Part shown: positions 1-11,384 of the stretch, one piece after another | How positions within the stretch are numbered: position 1 is the stretch's first letter | How the letters are laid out: every line of letters begins with the position of its first letter | Source: Branchiostoma floridae | Taxonomy: Eukaryota > Chordata > Leptocardii > Amphioxiformes > Branchiostomatidae | Direction of reading: 5' to 3' | DNA length: 64,000 nucleotides | NCBI RefSeq assembly: GCF_000003815.2 | Contig: NC_049997.1 | Location: 9,075,875-9,139,874, forward strand | Translations under genes and position numbers: made by a program | The notes under the pieces: model-generated | Databases searched by the model: none | Told to the model about the DNA's origin: nothing | What the model saw: the letters and a program-made list of their open reading frames with translations, nothing else

Positions 1-344
1 GTCGTAACATTCGGATAGAAAGTCAAACTCACTCTGAGCCCCTAATGATACATGATGAGGCTCACTTATGGCTCTCTTACGATGTAAGCACTCTGTCCGT
101 ACAAGCGCTACTGAACAGGGGGGTCGCCCGTACAGGCACGTACGGGGGGCGAATCCGCAGCCCGATGGCACACAAAGTTTTGCCTGCACGTAAAGTTCTA
201 CGGCGTGTCTATGTGTTCCAAAATCCGTCGTAGTCTCGAGTTCGTACGGAGGCGGTACTTACCACTTACGGATCCCAAAAGATTGCCCAAGTTTTGGCAC
301 GTAGACAGCACGTAGACAGTACGGCGGGTTGTGTCCTTAGTTAA

Positions 345-490
345 AGGCGCTGAGCCAAAAAGGAGCTACTCAAGCAACTGGATATGGTTTTGAAACGGTC
401 AGACGTTTCGGATAGAATCCACTATCCTTCGTCCGTGACACTGAAGTGATCTGGAAGAAGCAGGTCTTTTATACTCTAACTATGAATGAA
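345..490. repeat. dispersed repeat fragment
   Basis: This stretch shares a colinear block with 38655-38825. Both contain the words ctcaagcaactggatat and acggtcagacgtttc, followed by ctaactatgaatg. A weaker relative lies near 47735-47805. The shared order of short blocks suggests an old interspersed element whose class I cannot name. The rest of 1-970 shows no convincing gene. Confidence 0.55.
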
Positions 491-1043
491 GACAATTTCA
501 GATGTCCAATAGGAAACGTTGTATGGCATTGTCCTCTATAACATAAGACAAATATGTCTCAAATGATTAATTCTATCAATCAGCGTTTGAAAGACATTTA
601 TTTTCAAACTTGCTTAAAAGAGCTACACAATGATAACAAAGATGAATCGGCCGACAACAAATGGAGTAAAGTAAACAAAATTGAGTGGAAATGACACGTT
701 ACAACGTAAGAGGAAAATTGAGGAGTTAATACCAAATTGTAACCAGAAACTAATTCTGATGACCGCCATCTCCATTCTATTGGAGAATGCTTTGGCAACG
801 TAATGATATACATGTAATCTTCATTGACACGACAAAAGTACAGCGACTTTCGTAAGGTCTACATGTATAACAGCTACTTACAGTACAACTAAACTCACAG
901 ATATGCATAGGTATGAATAAATCAATATATAGTGTATAGCATGTCATTTACACTATTGGTTCTACGGTATAAACATTCGTGAATATATTTACTTACTTGT
1001 ACACAGTGAGGATTATCGCCTCCCAGAATGTAGCTGAGTTTAT

Positions 1044-1215
1044 TTATCGGACAGAGAGTTGCAAATTCTTTATAGCAAGCAGAAAGTAATGCGAACAGCT
1101 CTGTGTGTTTATCATTATACCCAGAACAATCCAGAACAAAGTGAAGTCCGTCTTCGATCTCATTTGGGCAAAATGGACATATGAACTTTCCGACTATTTT
1201 ACGTTTTATGACTTA
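1044..1215 (-). mobile_element. LINE ORF2 C-terminal fragment
   Basis: Read on the minus strand, this gives a short open frame ending at a stop at 1044-1046. It contains ICPFCPNEIEDGLHFVLDC, a CxxC...H...C knuckle. This is the pattern seen at the C-terminal end of the polyprotein of many non-LTR retrotransposons. A stop just upstream in the same frame shows that it is a decayed remnant. There is no sign of a complete element. Confidence 0.7.
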
Positions 1216-2016
1216 CAGAACGAAAGCTCTATCCTTACGCAGTCTTGTGAACAACAAGAACAACCTGACTGTCAAGGATGCCTTCAGGTATGTCTTCATC
1301 CCGCTTAGCCTGATTAAATCTCGCTTATAGCAGCCCGCCAAACATCCGCCGGCCCCCTCCGCGGGGAGGGGCCAGTTAGAGCCCTGGACAGCGGAGTTTG
1401 TGTTACACAGACTACATCCCGCTAGGCTGTACTAATGTTAGCCCTGTCCAATATAAGAGTCGGCAAAGTACCACATTCTCTTACAAGTCGTTCTTTATTC
1501 TTTATTTATTCACAAATAACAACATGGCTTGAAAACAAATGTATATACATAATTGTACATGCGGGGTGGGCAGAAGCCTATGTGGCCTCCCCCAGAACTA
1601 AGTCGCAGAAATAATTGAATTATCTATTAATAATTAAACTGAACGAAAAAAAGACATAACATAAGTTGAAATCATAATGTGAAGTAGACTTATGGAATAG
1701 AACTCATATTACAAATGATCAAATGAATAAACACAAAACAAAATTTGCAAATCATATAGAAGTATTATAATAGTAAATAATAAATAATATTGTGTTCAGG
1801 AATATTATTTACAATACACAAAAGGTAAATTCATGACTGGTATAGTGAGATGCAATATCAACAGAGAAGAAATGTAGCATTTTTTGCCTCACACAAAGGG
1901 CTTTTTTCTTGGCACAAAATATTTATCACATTCAGTAGATTTCGAATATTTTGTCATCAATCAAAGAAATGTGAGGGGGCTTGCACGTGTCTGCTACGTG
2001 CGCAGAGTTCTTTATG

Positions 2017-2209
2017 CCCCCCTCACATTAGGCGCGATTCGATCGGACGACGAGTCTGCGAGCTCTACATTACGAGGAGGCATGACCCTGACGGGAAGGG
2101 GGAACTCTGCCATTTCTTGGTCGGCATCAGGGTCATGCCTCCTCGTAAATTATAGATCGCAGACTCGTCGTGCGATCGAATCGCGCCTAATGTGAGGGGG
2201 GGGGGGGGG
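2017..2209. mobile_element. long perfect-arm hairpin (MITE-like)
   Basis: The left arm begins with a C run followed by tcacattaggcgcgattcg. The right arm ends with its reverse complement and a G run. Inner arms including aggaggcatgaccctga also pair, so most of the 190 bases folds on itself. A further tgtgaggggg at about 1970 could pair with the left-hand C run. There is no coding potential, so this is most likely a non-autonomous DNA transposon. Confidence 0.75.
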
Positions 2210-2405
2210 TATAAGAAAGACACGATATAAGGAAATGATATTTTACCGGTTACATTAAGACTTGACATAATATTTACATGTATCTACCTCGAGCTTATAG
2301 CCCCAAAGGTTAGCTTCTTTTCCGACAAAATTAGTCTGCCTCTTGCAGACAAAACAAAATGTCATTCGTAGCACCGCCACGTAATACCGTATAATTCCTC
2401 CAAAT

Positions 2406-3003
2406 ATGGTCAAACATGCTCTTACTTCTTCAGACAAATCACATTCTCCTACGCAGTCGTGTCAAAACTCATTAACAGGCAGTCTAACAGGCCTACCTAC
2501 ACACAAGTCACGTCGTGAACACTTAACTGTTAACTTCGCCAAATCACTTAAACAGTCGAAGCTGTACAGACACCTACTACCACTCTCACGTGTGGATATC
2601 AGTGGCAGGGTGACTCGTTCATCACACAAACTCGACACTGTTCATTGTAGAACGGAAAGATACAGATCGAGTGCTATACCCTACATGGTGCGCAAGCTGA
2701 ACATGTAAATACCTGAATCTGCGCTCTAGATGTGACAATCTGTTTTATAAGCGAACTTTGACTAACTACCCATCACCTTCGTAATCAAATTTGTTGTATT
2801 TTTAGCCAAATTTGTCACTGTTAAGCAACTGTGTGCAATATATGTAAATACTATGTGCAATATTCGCTAACGTGCAATATTCGCTGATGTACGAACATTG
2901 TTTTTAATAACTGTCTTCGATTTTGATAAATGTAACACGACAGTGCAATTCAGGGCCATGGCCCTGCCATTCTGTACCGTGTAAAGTGATGAAGAAGAAA
3001 TAA
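2406..3003 (+). mobile_element. LINE 3' end (ORF2 C terminus plus tail)
   Basis: The open frame to 2708 ends with NFAKSLKQSKLYRHLLPL, then HCRTERYRSSAIPYMVRKLN. This matches my recollection of the common C terminus of many LINE ORF2 proteins (FAKxxLK...RTxRYxxSxIPYLxRLLN). It is followed by about 300 bases of AT-rich untranslated sequence ending in a GAAGAAGAAATAAA-type tail. The reverse transcriptase is absent here, so this is a 5'-truncated copy. Confidence 0.8.
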
Positions 3004-3451
3004 ACCATACTATAGTCTGTGCCGTTGGGACCGGGCATAGGAGGATGACTAATCATGGCATTAAATATTCATGCACCTTGACGTTGGCTGTTGTACTGTT
3101 TGTCTGTTGTCTGCACAGTATAGCCATGTACGTGCAAGCAGAGCCAACCAGAACCACCTCATAAAACCGCCTCGTTCGCTTCGCTCACATCGGTAGTTTC
3201 ATTTGGTGGTTATAGCGAAGACCCAGGCGTTATGACACCATATACACCTTGGGGTGGGTCATTAACCCCCTTCTACTACAAAATGTTGTTCCTCTTTTAT
3301 TCTATAAAGCGACTTTCTGTCCTGGAGAGCAATAACCACTATGCCACACTACTTTGGGAAGAAACATACTTAGTAACCACGTAAATGACACGTTGGTCTC
3401 TATTGTGCCTTTTAAAGGAATAGTGAATGTGTTATTCACATTGACTCCCAG

Positions 3452-5893
3452 GAAAATGACCATGCAACATTTCGACACATCGACAAATTTCGTCTATATC
3501 TCGGACATGTCAAGATGTAAAGGAATAAGAAAGTGCGTCACGAGAACACCGGTGCTTCACTACCGCACATGCGCAATCGTCGGCAATGGCGGGATTCTCC
3601 TCAACAGCAGCTGTGGGAACGAGATCGACAGTCATGATTACGTCATCAGAATCAACATGGCGCCCGTCAAGAACTATGAGAAGGTAAAATTCTCTTGGAT
3701 GATTTCAGTCACGTGACTACGACGTAGTGCTATCTGCGTTGTTGTATGGTTCATATAGCTGTTTAAATGACCCGCCCTGAGGTGTTTACGGTGCCTTAAT
3801 ACATGGTAGGCTCCTATAACCACCAAAAGAACGACCGAGCGTAGCGACCGACCATGAATTATGGCACCGTATACGTATTCACCGAAGGAAGTGGGCCATT
3901 AACATATCATCAAACATACATTTTAATGTATAAATATGCCTAGTGACGACTCCCAACGGTGTATTTTCTCACTTTGGAGTCGCAGTTTCTGTTTGTCCAG
4001 CCTTTTTTCTTGCTGGCCGGTCGAGATTGTTGCTATCCCTGCTTTCCAAATCCCCTTTAATACCCGCACGGCCAAACGATACAATCTCATCACCAAGACA
4101 CTGTTTGTGATCTACACTTCCGACGAGTTTGAACAGCGGCGCCATTTTGGATCTCATCCCTCCTCCTAGGGGTGGGTACCGGACTACCGGTACAGAAAAT
4201 TCAGGTCCAGGTCCAGTCCAGGTCCAGAGGATCAGGTCCAGGTGTGGACCTGAACCTGGACCTAATTGTCTGTGAATGGGTAATACTCAAAACAATGATC
4301 CATTTCGCTACAAAAGAATCTGTTTGGTGGAGTATCATATCTTCAAGTGAACAACGCTAACTGCCTCTGTTAAGTTAGACCAATATTGACTGTAGAAACT
4401 TGATAGAAATAGCTATCAACTCTCCTCTACTTCGCCGTTGCTGTTTTCTTGGACCAATAAGCCCCAAAACACGTGAAAGCCTACCGCCGTATTGACGGTA
4501 TAATCTGTTCATTACTAATCGGTCCAACACCCGGTCCAATGAATCTTTTCAGGTCCGGTTTTTCTGGACCGGTCCAAAAAGGAAAAAAAATCGGTTATAT
4601 ACTGGTACACCGTACCGGTACCCAGCCCTTCGTCCGCCTTCTTTCCAGTAGCTCATTGACGAGTATCTGCTGTTTGGTGTATTGTATTACTTGGATAAGA
4701 CATATTCATCGACATCCATAAATTTTCTTTTACAGGACGTGGGAACAAGGACAAACATGACTTCCGTCAATTGGACCCTCGCCAAAGACCTCTCGAAGAA
4801 ACTTTCAAACACCACCACACGGGAAGAAGTTATGGAAAGTTTATCGACTGTAAATCATGGAGTCATCAGCTACTTTAAAGGATTGACAGATGAAGTCAAG
4901 GAGGGTCTTCGAGCTCTGGACAACAGTCTGGCACAGAGCGGCATGAACGTCTCAGTAACGTACTCTTTAGACAGTGTGCAAGCAAAAATATCTCGGTAAG
5001 ACACGCTAAGATAAAGAAGAAAATATACTTGTGGAAAAGCATATGATATTAATTATGTTTATTTGCACAAAACCATGCCCGAAGGCTAATTACATAATAC
5101 CGTCTCAAGGACTAAGCGAACTAGATAGTGTGATACATAAAATCAATGTCTTATCAACTACATGTATATGATACAATGAATACTATTGTCGGGTTTGACT
5201 TCTTCTTTGAAGACAGTGGTTAATGAACTGTCCCACGTTCTGTTGATGGTGGGATTTTGTGCTTTTAGTAGAAATATAGTCTTTTGGTGATCACTTAGGT
5301 GGTAAAAGCTTGGTGAAATTGTGACAGTTGTTTGAATAATGTACATGTATATAGTGATATTTATGGTTATTAAATCTATAGTCTTGTTCGACAAGAAAAT
5401 CCAATTTGTGTTCATCTCATTGTAAAGTATCACTGTGGCGTTGTTATCTTTTCAAGATAGTCGACATCTCGAATACCTCTCGGATTGCAGATGCTGAATT
5501 GCTCTTTAAATCACTTAAAATTCATGTATTTTTGTTTCGTGTGGCGGTACTAGTGTAATGGCATGCGTTGAAATTTTGAGAGTTGAAGTTCCATTTATGT
5601 TTATTAATTCTATCTCTTCACTACTTTGCCTACCCAGCATGCTACGCACAACGCTGTCTCCAACATCCGGGCTCATCGCCTACATCCTGGGAACGACGTT
5701 CTGTGACGTCATCACCCTGTACGGCTTCTACCCGTTCGCCACGGACATGCGCAACAGGACGCTGTTTTATCATTACTATGATCATATTCCCGTTAATCAC
5801 GGAAGTACGCACGATTTCAATATTGAATATAACTTTCTTACAGAGCTTCACAACAACGGGGCCGTTCGGTTAGTTTCTGACAAATGTGAATGA
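3452..5893 (+). CDS. alpha-2,8-sialyltransferase (ST8Sia-like), 3' exons
   Basis: This encodes the catalytic part of a Golgi type II glycosyltransferase that would add alpha-2,8-linked sialic acid to glycans (GT29 family). The exons are about 3452-3683, 4736-4995 and 5638-5893. All have GT-AG borders and compatible phase (0, then 2). The L motif is in exon 1 (CAIVGNGG, then [10 protein letters not shown]), and exon 2 opens with DVGTRTNM. The S motif is in exon 3 ([16 protein letters not shown] and LYGFYPF), followed by the YHYYDH motif and HNNGAVRL. The last Cys is two residues before the stop, as in the family. The 5' limit is uncertain. The acceptor at 3450-3451 is my choice, but another may exist, and the exons for the membrane anchor and stem were not found upstream. 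The paralogue (ST8Sia1 to 6) cannot be fixed by eye. A 460-base transposon occupies the first intron. Confidence 0.88.
4169..4628. mobile_element. inverted-repeat element in sialyltransferase intron
   Basis: It begins ggggtgggtaccgg and ends with the inverse ccggtacccagccc. Inside are many copies of aggtccaggt and its complement. Three partial relatives lie in cortactin introns (19620-19760, 23073-23198, 31040-31245), sharing for example gaatctgtttggtggagtat or ttttttcaggtccggttt. Together they define one interspersed family, of which this is the longest copy here. Confidence 0.75.
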
Positions 5894-6200
5894 TTCTATT
5901 CCCTAAAATGGGTAGAAATCAACAGCTGAAATCATACGTACATAATGTAATGGTTCTTTGGGAGCTTACCAAAGTCGTTAGTCTATCACAGCAAACAAAT
6001 GTCGATGTAACAGCGTACTTACAATATATCGTAATTATTTTTCACAATCATACTAAAGATACTCAAGTAATCAGACGTGTTTTGTTAACGGTTAGACAAT
6101 TCAGATAGCTTTTATTGTCTTTCTTTGTATGCATGTGAAAGATCCCACGTTGCTCAAATCATTGTTAGCTGTCCTTGTTGCGCACAATTTTTAAAACACT

Positions 6201-6341
6201 TGCGGTGTTCCCCAGGGGTTCATTTTTGGACCCCTCCTTTTCATTGTGTACATCAACGACCTGCCTAAATGTGTACAGTCATGTAAGGTGGCTATATATG
6301 CGGACGACACTATTGTCTACTTTTCACACCGGAGCAGACAG
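6201..6341 (+). mobile_element. reverse transcriptase fragment (non-LTR)
   Basis: Forty-seven codons contain CGVPQGFIFGPLLFIVYIND and then AIYADDTIVYFS. These are the reverse-transcriptase motif with G-Q-G and the catalytic A-D-D of LINE-type enzymes. No stop lies inside the fragment, but the frame is lost at both ends, so it is a relic. It lies about 300 bases after the sialyltransferase stop. Confidence 0.85.
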
Positions 6342-6517
6342 GTAATAACAGGAGTCGCTTCAAAAACACTCAGACTAAACCCTTCGTATACAAACTACTT
6401 AGTATATACACTACGAAAAGGATGAAGAAAGACTGAATGCAGCTATAGGACTTTCCAGACTATAGATGCAGAACCCAGTGACTGATGATATACACTACGA
6501 CAAATACTTTATATGCT

Positions 6518-7095
6518 TCAGACAATGTGTGACACCCGCGGCAACGCTATGCTGACCCCTTGACCTTGTGCTTTGCCTTCAGTACTTCGCCTTGGATGAG
6601 CAGCTCCTTTTATTCTGCCTTTAGCTACTCCCGTTCTGCTTTTGGTCCTTATCTAAAGTTTGTCTCTTGTACATGTTTGACTACACACTAGGACAAATGA
6701 TTGATGTACTTCAGCTAGATGACAATGAGTGACACACACGACAACGCTTTGCTGCCCACTTGTGCTTTGCCTTCAGTACTTCGCCTTGGATACGAAGCTC
6801 CTCCCGCTCTGCCTTTAGTTCCTCCCGTTCTGCTCTTGGTACTTAAAGTTGGTTGAAATCTGTACTTGCCTGGTTCCGACCGCTGGTCGATGATGTATGT
6901 ATGTACTTAAAGTTTGTCTCTTGTGCATGTTTGACTACACAGTACACACTATGACAAATGATTGATATCGATGTACTTCAGCTAGATGACAATGAGTGAC
7001 ACACGCGGCAATGCTCTGCTGACAACTTGTGCTTTGCCTTCAGTACTTCGCCTTGGATACGCAGCTCCTCTCGCTCTGCCTTTAGCTGCTCTCGT
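6518..7095 (-). repeat. triplicated coiled-coil-coding segment
   Basis: Three related copies lie at about 6518-6650, 6711-6842 and 6978-7095. Each contains tgctttgccttcagtacttcg on the plus strand and is followed by a shared spacer (gtttgactacacac...atgaca). On the minus strand, copies 2 and 3 read RxEREELKAEREEL or EREQLKAEREELRIQGEV and end at the same stop (CRVCHSLSSS). Copy 1 is degenerate and carries a small insertion. Copy 3 abuts the stop of the gene at 7096-9785 but lies in another frame. They could be alternative last exons or duplicated 3' untranslated sequence. Confidence 0.7.
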
Positions 7096-9785
7096 TCACA
7101 GGCCGTTCTTATGGAAACCTGCTGCCACCATGCCGACTCCTGTCTCCCGTCCCACCTTAGTCTCTAGTCTTCTCACCTCCGTCTCCAAATCCTTCTTTCT
7201 CTCCAGAAGCTCTTCGTATTCCCTCTTCTGTTTGGTTTTGTAACGCTCGGTATACATCCAAGGAGCTATCGCCGTAGCCTGACTGGGCAAGCTGTTTTTA
7301 GACCGCGCCGATTTCTTCGGACGCGTTTTCCTAAAAGGAAATTTGAGTTACTTATAATGACATTTTGTTGTGGTCGTCTGGCTATTGCCTAATTTTGACT
7401 AACTGTTACGATTGGCATCTTTGTTGCGATGACATCCAGTTTTAAGTCACGACAGCTGCAAATTGAACTACATGTACATGTACATGATATGTCTAAACTT
7501 ATATATGGACATGTATATATGACATACATTGTACTGGCACATCAGAAATATGGTTAGGCTGCGGCACATTTATCCCTCTTTGAATTTACACAAAAAAAAC
7601 TATGTCATATTATTCGCCGAACCACACACCTGCTTATAATTATATTCTGAGATTGTAGTAAACTTCTTCTTGAGTCTTAGACAATGAAAGTTTGACAAAT
7701 CAAATCTATATAGTCAGAGAACTCACTATGAAAAAGAATCGCAATGGAATTTTTTCTCAATATATACATGGTTAACAATTTAACATCAAAAGGACTTCAA
7801 TACGCGAATCGGTTTGTGGAATATTAAGCAAAAATAAGCAACTTACGTCCTTGCAATCGTCACTGTGGTCTTTTGATGTTTGGTTGGAACAATGGACTCC
7901 TTGACTGGCGTTTGTGTCACACCTGGCTCTAAAGACTGTTGTCTGAGGAAAAAAATAATTAAAGACTTACATGAATGGTTTATCGCAGACAAGGGATGTG
8001 TATTTCGGATGCTTTCTATAATATCCATTGTTTTACAAACAATGCAAAGGTAGATTTGTGTGCAATGAAGAGACGGAAATTAATACAATAGAACGTGTTG
8101 ACTTTCGCCGCTATTCAAAGAGTTGTCACTACTAGTATATCAATACTGGCAGTACAATGCACCTGTTCTACATTGTGTAGTCAAATAGAAGTTAGTAAAA
8201 AGTAAAGACGCTTCCGCTGTATATGGTTAGCAATATTAATTGAACACCAAAAGAAACTTCAGTGAACTATTACTGTATATGGTTCAACCCGTTGGCAATA
8301 TCAATTTAACACCAGAATAAACTTCAGTGAACTACGAGGGGCGTTCAATAAGTAATAACTCTGACTCATTTCCCATAGCAGGAGATTAATGAAACTTGGC
8401 ACAGTTATTAGTCTTTTTCTTCATGGGAACCATCCAGAGTCATGCATTTCTCCCATCGTTTGATGCAGCTCTGGACACCGTTTTTGTAGGACAACAGATG
8501 CCTCATCAATGGCAGAAGAGGAACGACCAGGTCTGGGAGCTGTTTCCACAGACTTCCGGCCATGTTTGAATTCAGGATGCCAGCGTTTTACAAGGTCATA
8601 TGATGGGGCATCATCACCATAAGTTTCTTTCATTTCATCAAAAGTCTCCTTTGGTGTGCGCCCTTTCAAATACAAAAACCGGATCACTACGCGACACTCA
8701 ACTGGCTCCATTTCACACCTGGTCCATCTCACACCTCACACCTGAGGATGATACTCAGGCAAGATATAAGCAACTTACGTCCTTGTAACTGTGGTATTTT
8801 GATGTTTGGCTGGAGCAATGGACTCTTTGGCTGGCGTTTCTGGAACATCTGAATGTTGTCTGTAGAAAAAACAACAATTAAAGACCTACATGAATGGCCC
8901 GTCAGAAATGTCTCAGACAAGGGATGTGTATTTCGGATGCTTTCCATAATTTCCATTGTTTGACAAACTATGCAAAGGTAGATTTGGATACATGGAAGAG
9001 ACGAAAGTCAATACAATAAAACGTTTTGTCAACATTAAAACAATTGATTTATTAGTTATTTAATATCATCAGTTAACTGACAGTGTAATCTATACCAGTA
9101 AAAAGTAAATGCGTTTTTCATAACATTACTATCTATTGCTATGTATTTGTCTAAATGGTCTCTGTCATGCCTAATGTTATTGTTAGAACTTTCTGTCAAA
9201 CAGGGAGAAAGTGCGAGATTGGACACAGCCCAATATCTGTTTACTTACGTGTTCTCGAGTGCCACATTGTTGTCCTTTTCCTGTTCTTGTTGTTTCTGAT
9301 GCTTAGCGCTGTTCAGCCAGAACTGATGCCGATGCTCCAATGGCCGCTTCGAGTCACATCTGCTGGGGTGGCCCTTCGGCTTGGAACAAGGCCGATTCCT
9401 TTTATGACAGTATTCAAACCTGTGTTGTGAATAGGGGAAAGAATTAAATTGTTAACAGGTCGAATTTTATGCTTGTTTGTTTGAATTGGTGGGAGCGAAA
9501 AAACAATAGAGTAAAAATATTTAGCACAAGACACAATGATGCGTAAAAAAATAGCCGTGGGCATTATTTGTGTATATCTTCACGTATACATCTCTATATT
9601 GTTTGTTTCATTCTTTCACACAGCGAACTTTGGCCTATCTAGCTTTCAAAAGCTTATATTATTATAATGCAGTATCTGAAAGAATCAGATAGATATATGG
9701 AATCCAGGATGTGTGCTTGAAAATACATAGAAAGTAAAGAATTAACTTACGGCTTTGTAGGCGCAGTGTTCTCTGATTCATCCAT
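7096..9785 (-). CDS. uncharacterised 205-residue protein, Cys/His cluster and bZIP-like end
   Basis: I do not recognise this gene. The minus-strand exons are 9751-9785 (ATG, MDESENTAPTK), 9249-9419, 8779-8859, 7847-7942 and 7096-7330. Every intron is GT-AG and every junction has the same phase, so the 618 bases join without a break. Exon 2 carries C-x6-C-x9-C followed by H-x-H, a possible zinc site, then a Gln/Glu/Lys-rich stretch. Exons 3 and 4 are duplicates (PETPAKESIAPAKHQNTTVT and TPVKESIVPTKHQKTTVT). Exon 5 has a basic stretch (KTRPKKSARSK), then ERYKTKQKREYEELLERKK with spaced Leu. This resembles the junction of a bZIP basic region and zipper, but without the invariant Asn. A nuclear protein is plausible but is inferred. 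A mariner remnant sits in the intron between exons 3 and 4. CCAAT boxes lie upstream at 10412 and 10452. Confidence 0.72.
7847..9025 (-). repeat. tandem exon-plus-intron duplication
   Basis: The block 7847-8095 is repeated at 8779-9025. Both contain an exon of about 90 bases and the flanking intron, including gacaagggatgtgtatttcggatgcttt and the following caaaggtagattt word. The copies differ by many substitutions, so the duplication is not recent. Because both exons have the same entry and exit phase, the extra copy lengthens the protein without breaking the frame. Confidence 0.85.
8333..8745 (-). mobile_element. mariner remnant (transposase N-terminal HTH)
   Basis: On the minus strand, 8421-8732 reads MEPVECRVVIRFLYLKGRTP, then GDDAPSYDLVKRWHPEFKHG and PRPGRSSSA. 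This is the paired-like helix-turn-helix start of a mariner transposase. It then jumps directly to unrelated residues, and the DDD catalytic half is missing. The end near 8335 (gaggggcgttcaataagtaata) looks like the terminal repeat of this group. It is an internally deleted, inactive copy inside an intron. Confidence 0.85.
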
Positions 9786-10404
9786 GGCTATAAAGGGGAT
9801 TTGCTAGTAGTCGGTTACACACCAGATGTGATGAAACCTGCAAGAAAGTCGTGTAATATAGGTATGTGCCAGCACTGTACATGCATTTCTAATACAACAC
9901 AAGCAACAAGATGCATGTAGTGTACGCCATGTGAAATAAAGGACGAACGGATATTTAGCTAAGGCTATTGAAAAAAGCGCCAATACAACGTTAACGGAGC
10001 CTACTAGTGCTTACCGAACTCTACTTACAAAGCAGAAATATACGTGCTATCCATGATAAAAAAATCCCTAGACATCTTACACGGAACTGTAAGCATGTAT
10101 AAGATTTTCAGACCTAAACTAAGAGTATTGGAGAGAGAAGGTGTGTATTTTTGTCGCTAGAGAATCTTATTCTCAATCTTTAATCGATACATGAAACAGT
10201 ACATTTGTGTATTAAGTAGGCAATGCCATATGAAAAATCCTTTATAAAATCAACATTGCTGGCGAATGAATTTTAAGTTTTAATAGAAAGCTGTAGAGCC
10301 CAAGCTTACCGTACACAGTGCTGGCGTAGGGTCCTAGGATGACGGTCCCAGCAGACAACTGACGCGGGGTCTTTTAAATTCGCGGGCAATTATCACAGTA
10401 AGAG

Positions 10405-10460
10405 CGCTTGGCCAATCACAGCCCAGCTTCTGCCATCGATCTGAACCAGGACCAATCAAT
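10405..10460 (-). promoter_or_regulatory. candidate promoter with two CCAAT boxes
   Basis: CCAAT occurs at 10412-10416 and 10452-10456 in a locally GC-richer stretch. It lies about 0.65 kb upstream of the first coding exon of the minus-strand gene. A donor-like sequence on the minus strand at 10306-10310 (cttac on the plus strand) would allow a non-coding first exon. The 15-base word ccaatcacagcccag is repeated at 13962, near the presumed cortactin promoter. No transcript data support this. Confidence 0.4.
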
Positions 10461-10730
10461 ACCAGGCTTCTTTGGTTTAGCCTCCTTAGAAGACTTCGAG
10501 TGGGGCAAGACTTGGCTGGTGAGTCAGTTTCAAGTTGGCTATGGTTCTCTCCTCCTCGAGGCGAAACTCCTTCCACGGCAAACTACCTTTCTCTAGGAAT
10601 CTCCCTTTAACGCGAATGGCAAACTCCTTTTCCCGGCATTAGAGAAGATTAGCCAACTTTGAAACTAGCCCCCCCCCCTCATGAAATATAAGCCAGCCCG
10701 CTCACTGGAAGCTTACGAAGGAGGCTACAT

Positions 10731-10830
10731 TTGTTTGTTTATTTATTTATTTATTTGTTCAGCTGTTTACATAGCCAGTGTTGTCCAACTAGCCAGGGGC
10801 TATTGCCAAGGGCTTCTTTGGTTTCTTTGC
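10731..10830. repeat. interspersed repeat with TTTA microsatellite
   Basis: A (TTTA)n stretch is followed by tccaactagccaggggctattgccaaggg. A related arrangement, (GATTT)n followed by acaactagccggaggctattatcaaggg, is found at 62165-62235. The shared order points to a short retroelement with a simple-repeat end. Confidence 0.55.
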
Positions 10831-11384
10831 CAAGGGCTTCTTTTTCTCTGGGAGGAAAAGTACATGTTACATATTATATACAATCACTAACATCATTTAT
10901 TACATGTATACAATCTGTACACGCTAAAGTCACATATAATAGGTAAATATATAAAAGACTGCTTTGTCATAAGAACAATGCCGAAACTCATAATTAGCCC
11001 CACTCGGATTGTAATACAATATCAATGATTTAAGCTAGCTCTTATTGTTCTAGAAATTAGGATGCCAATTTCATTCTATATTCATAATCTGCATATGTAC
11101 TAAGTTTGATACTTGTTGTAGTAATTAGGATGATAAGTTTGTTTCTTCTTCTCTTTTTTTTTGCCATACATTGTACCGTGTACGATCGTTGCGCAATAAA
11201 GTTCTTCTATAATGAGGTAGTGACAATAGCTGACATTTAAATTTAAAAGCAACAGAGAATGGATCTCCGAGAGAGAACCAGGCTTTGGCTTTGAAGGAGG
11301 ATAATGTGGTAGCTGTTTGTGTTTCAACTTGGGAGATTGTTCCATAACTGAGTGGCTCTGTACTGGAAGAAGGCTACATTTGGT

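Noticed and set aside
1850-2268. Several overlapping open frames over the 2017-2209 hairpin
   Set aside because: They mirror one another because the DNA is palindromic; no family similarity.
3936-4169. 77-codon frame in the first sialyltransferase intron
   Set aside because: No similarity to the enzyme; the exons on both sides join in phase without it.
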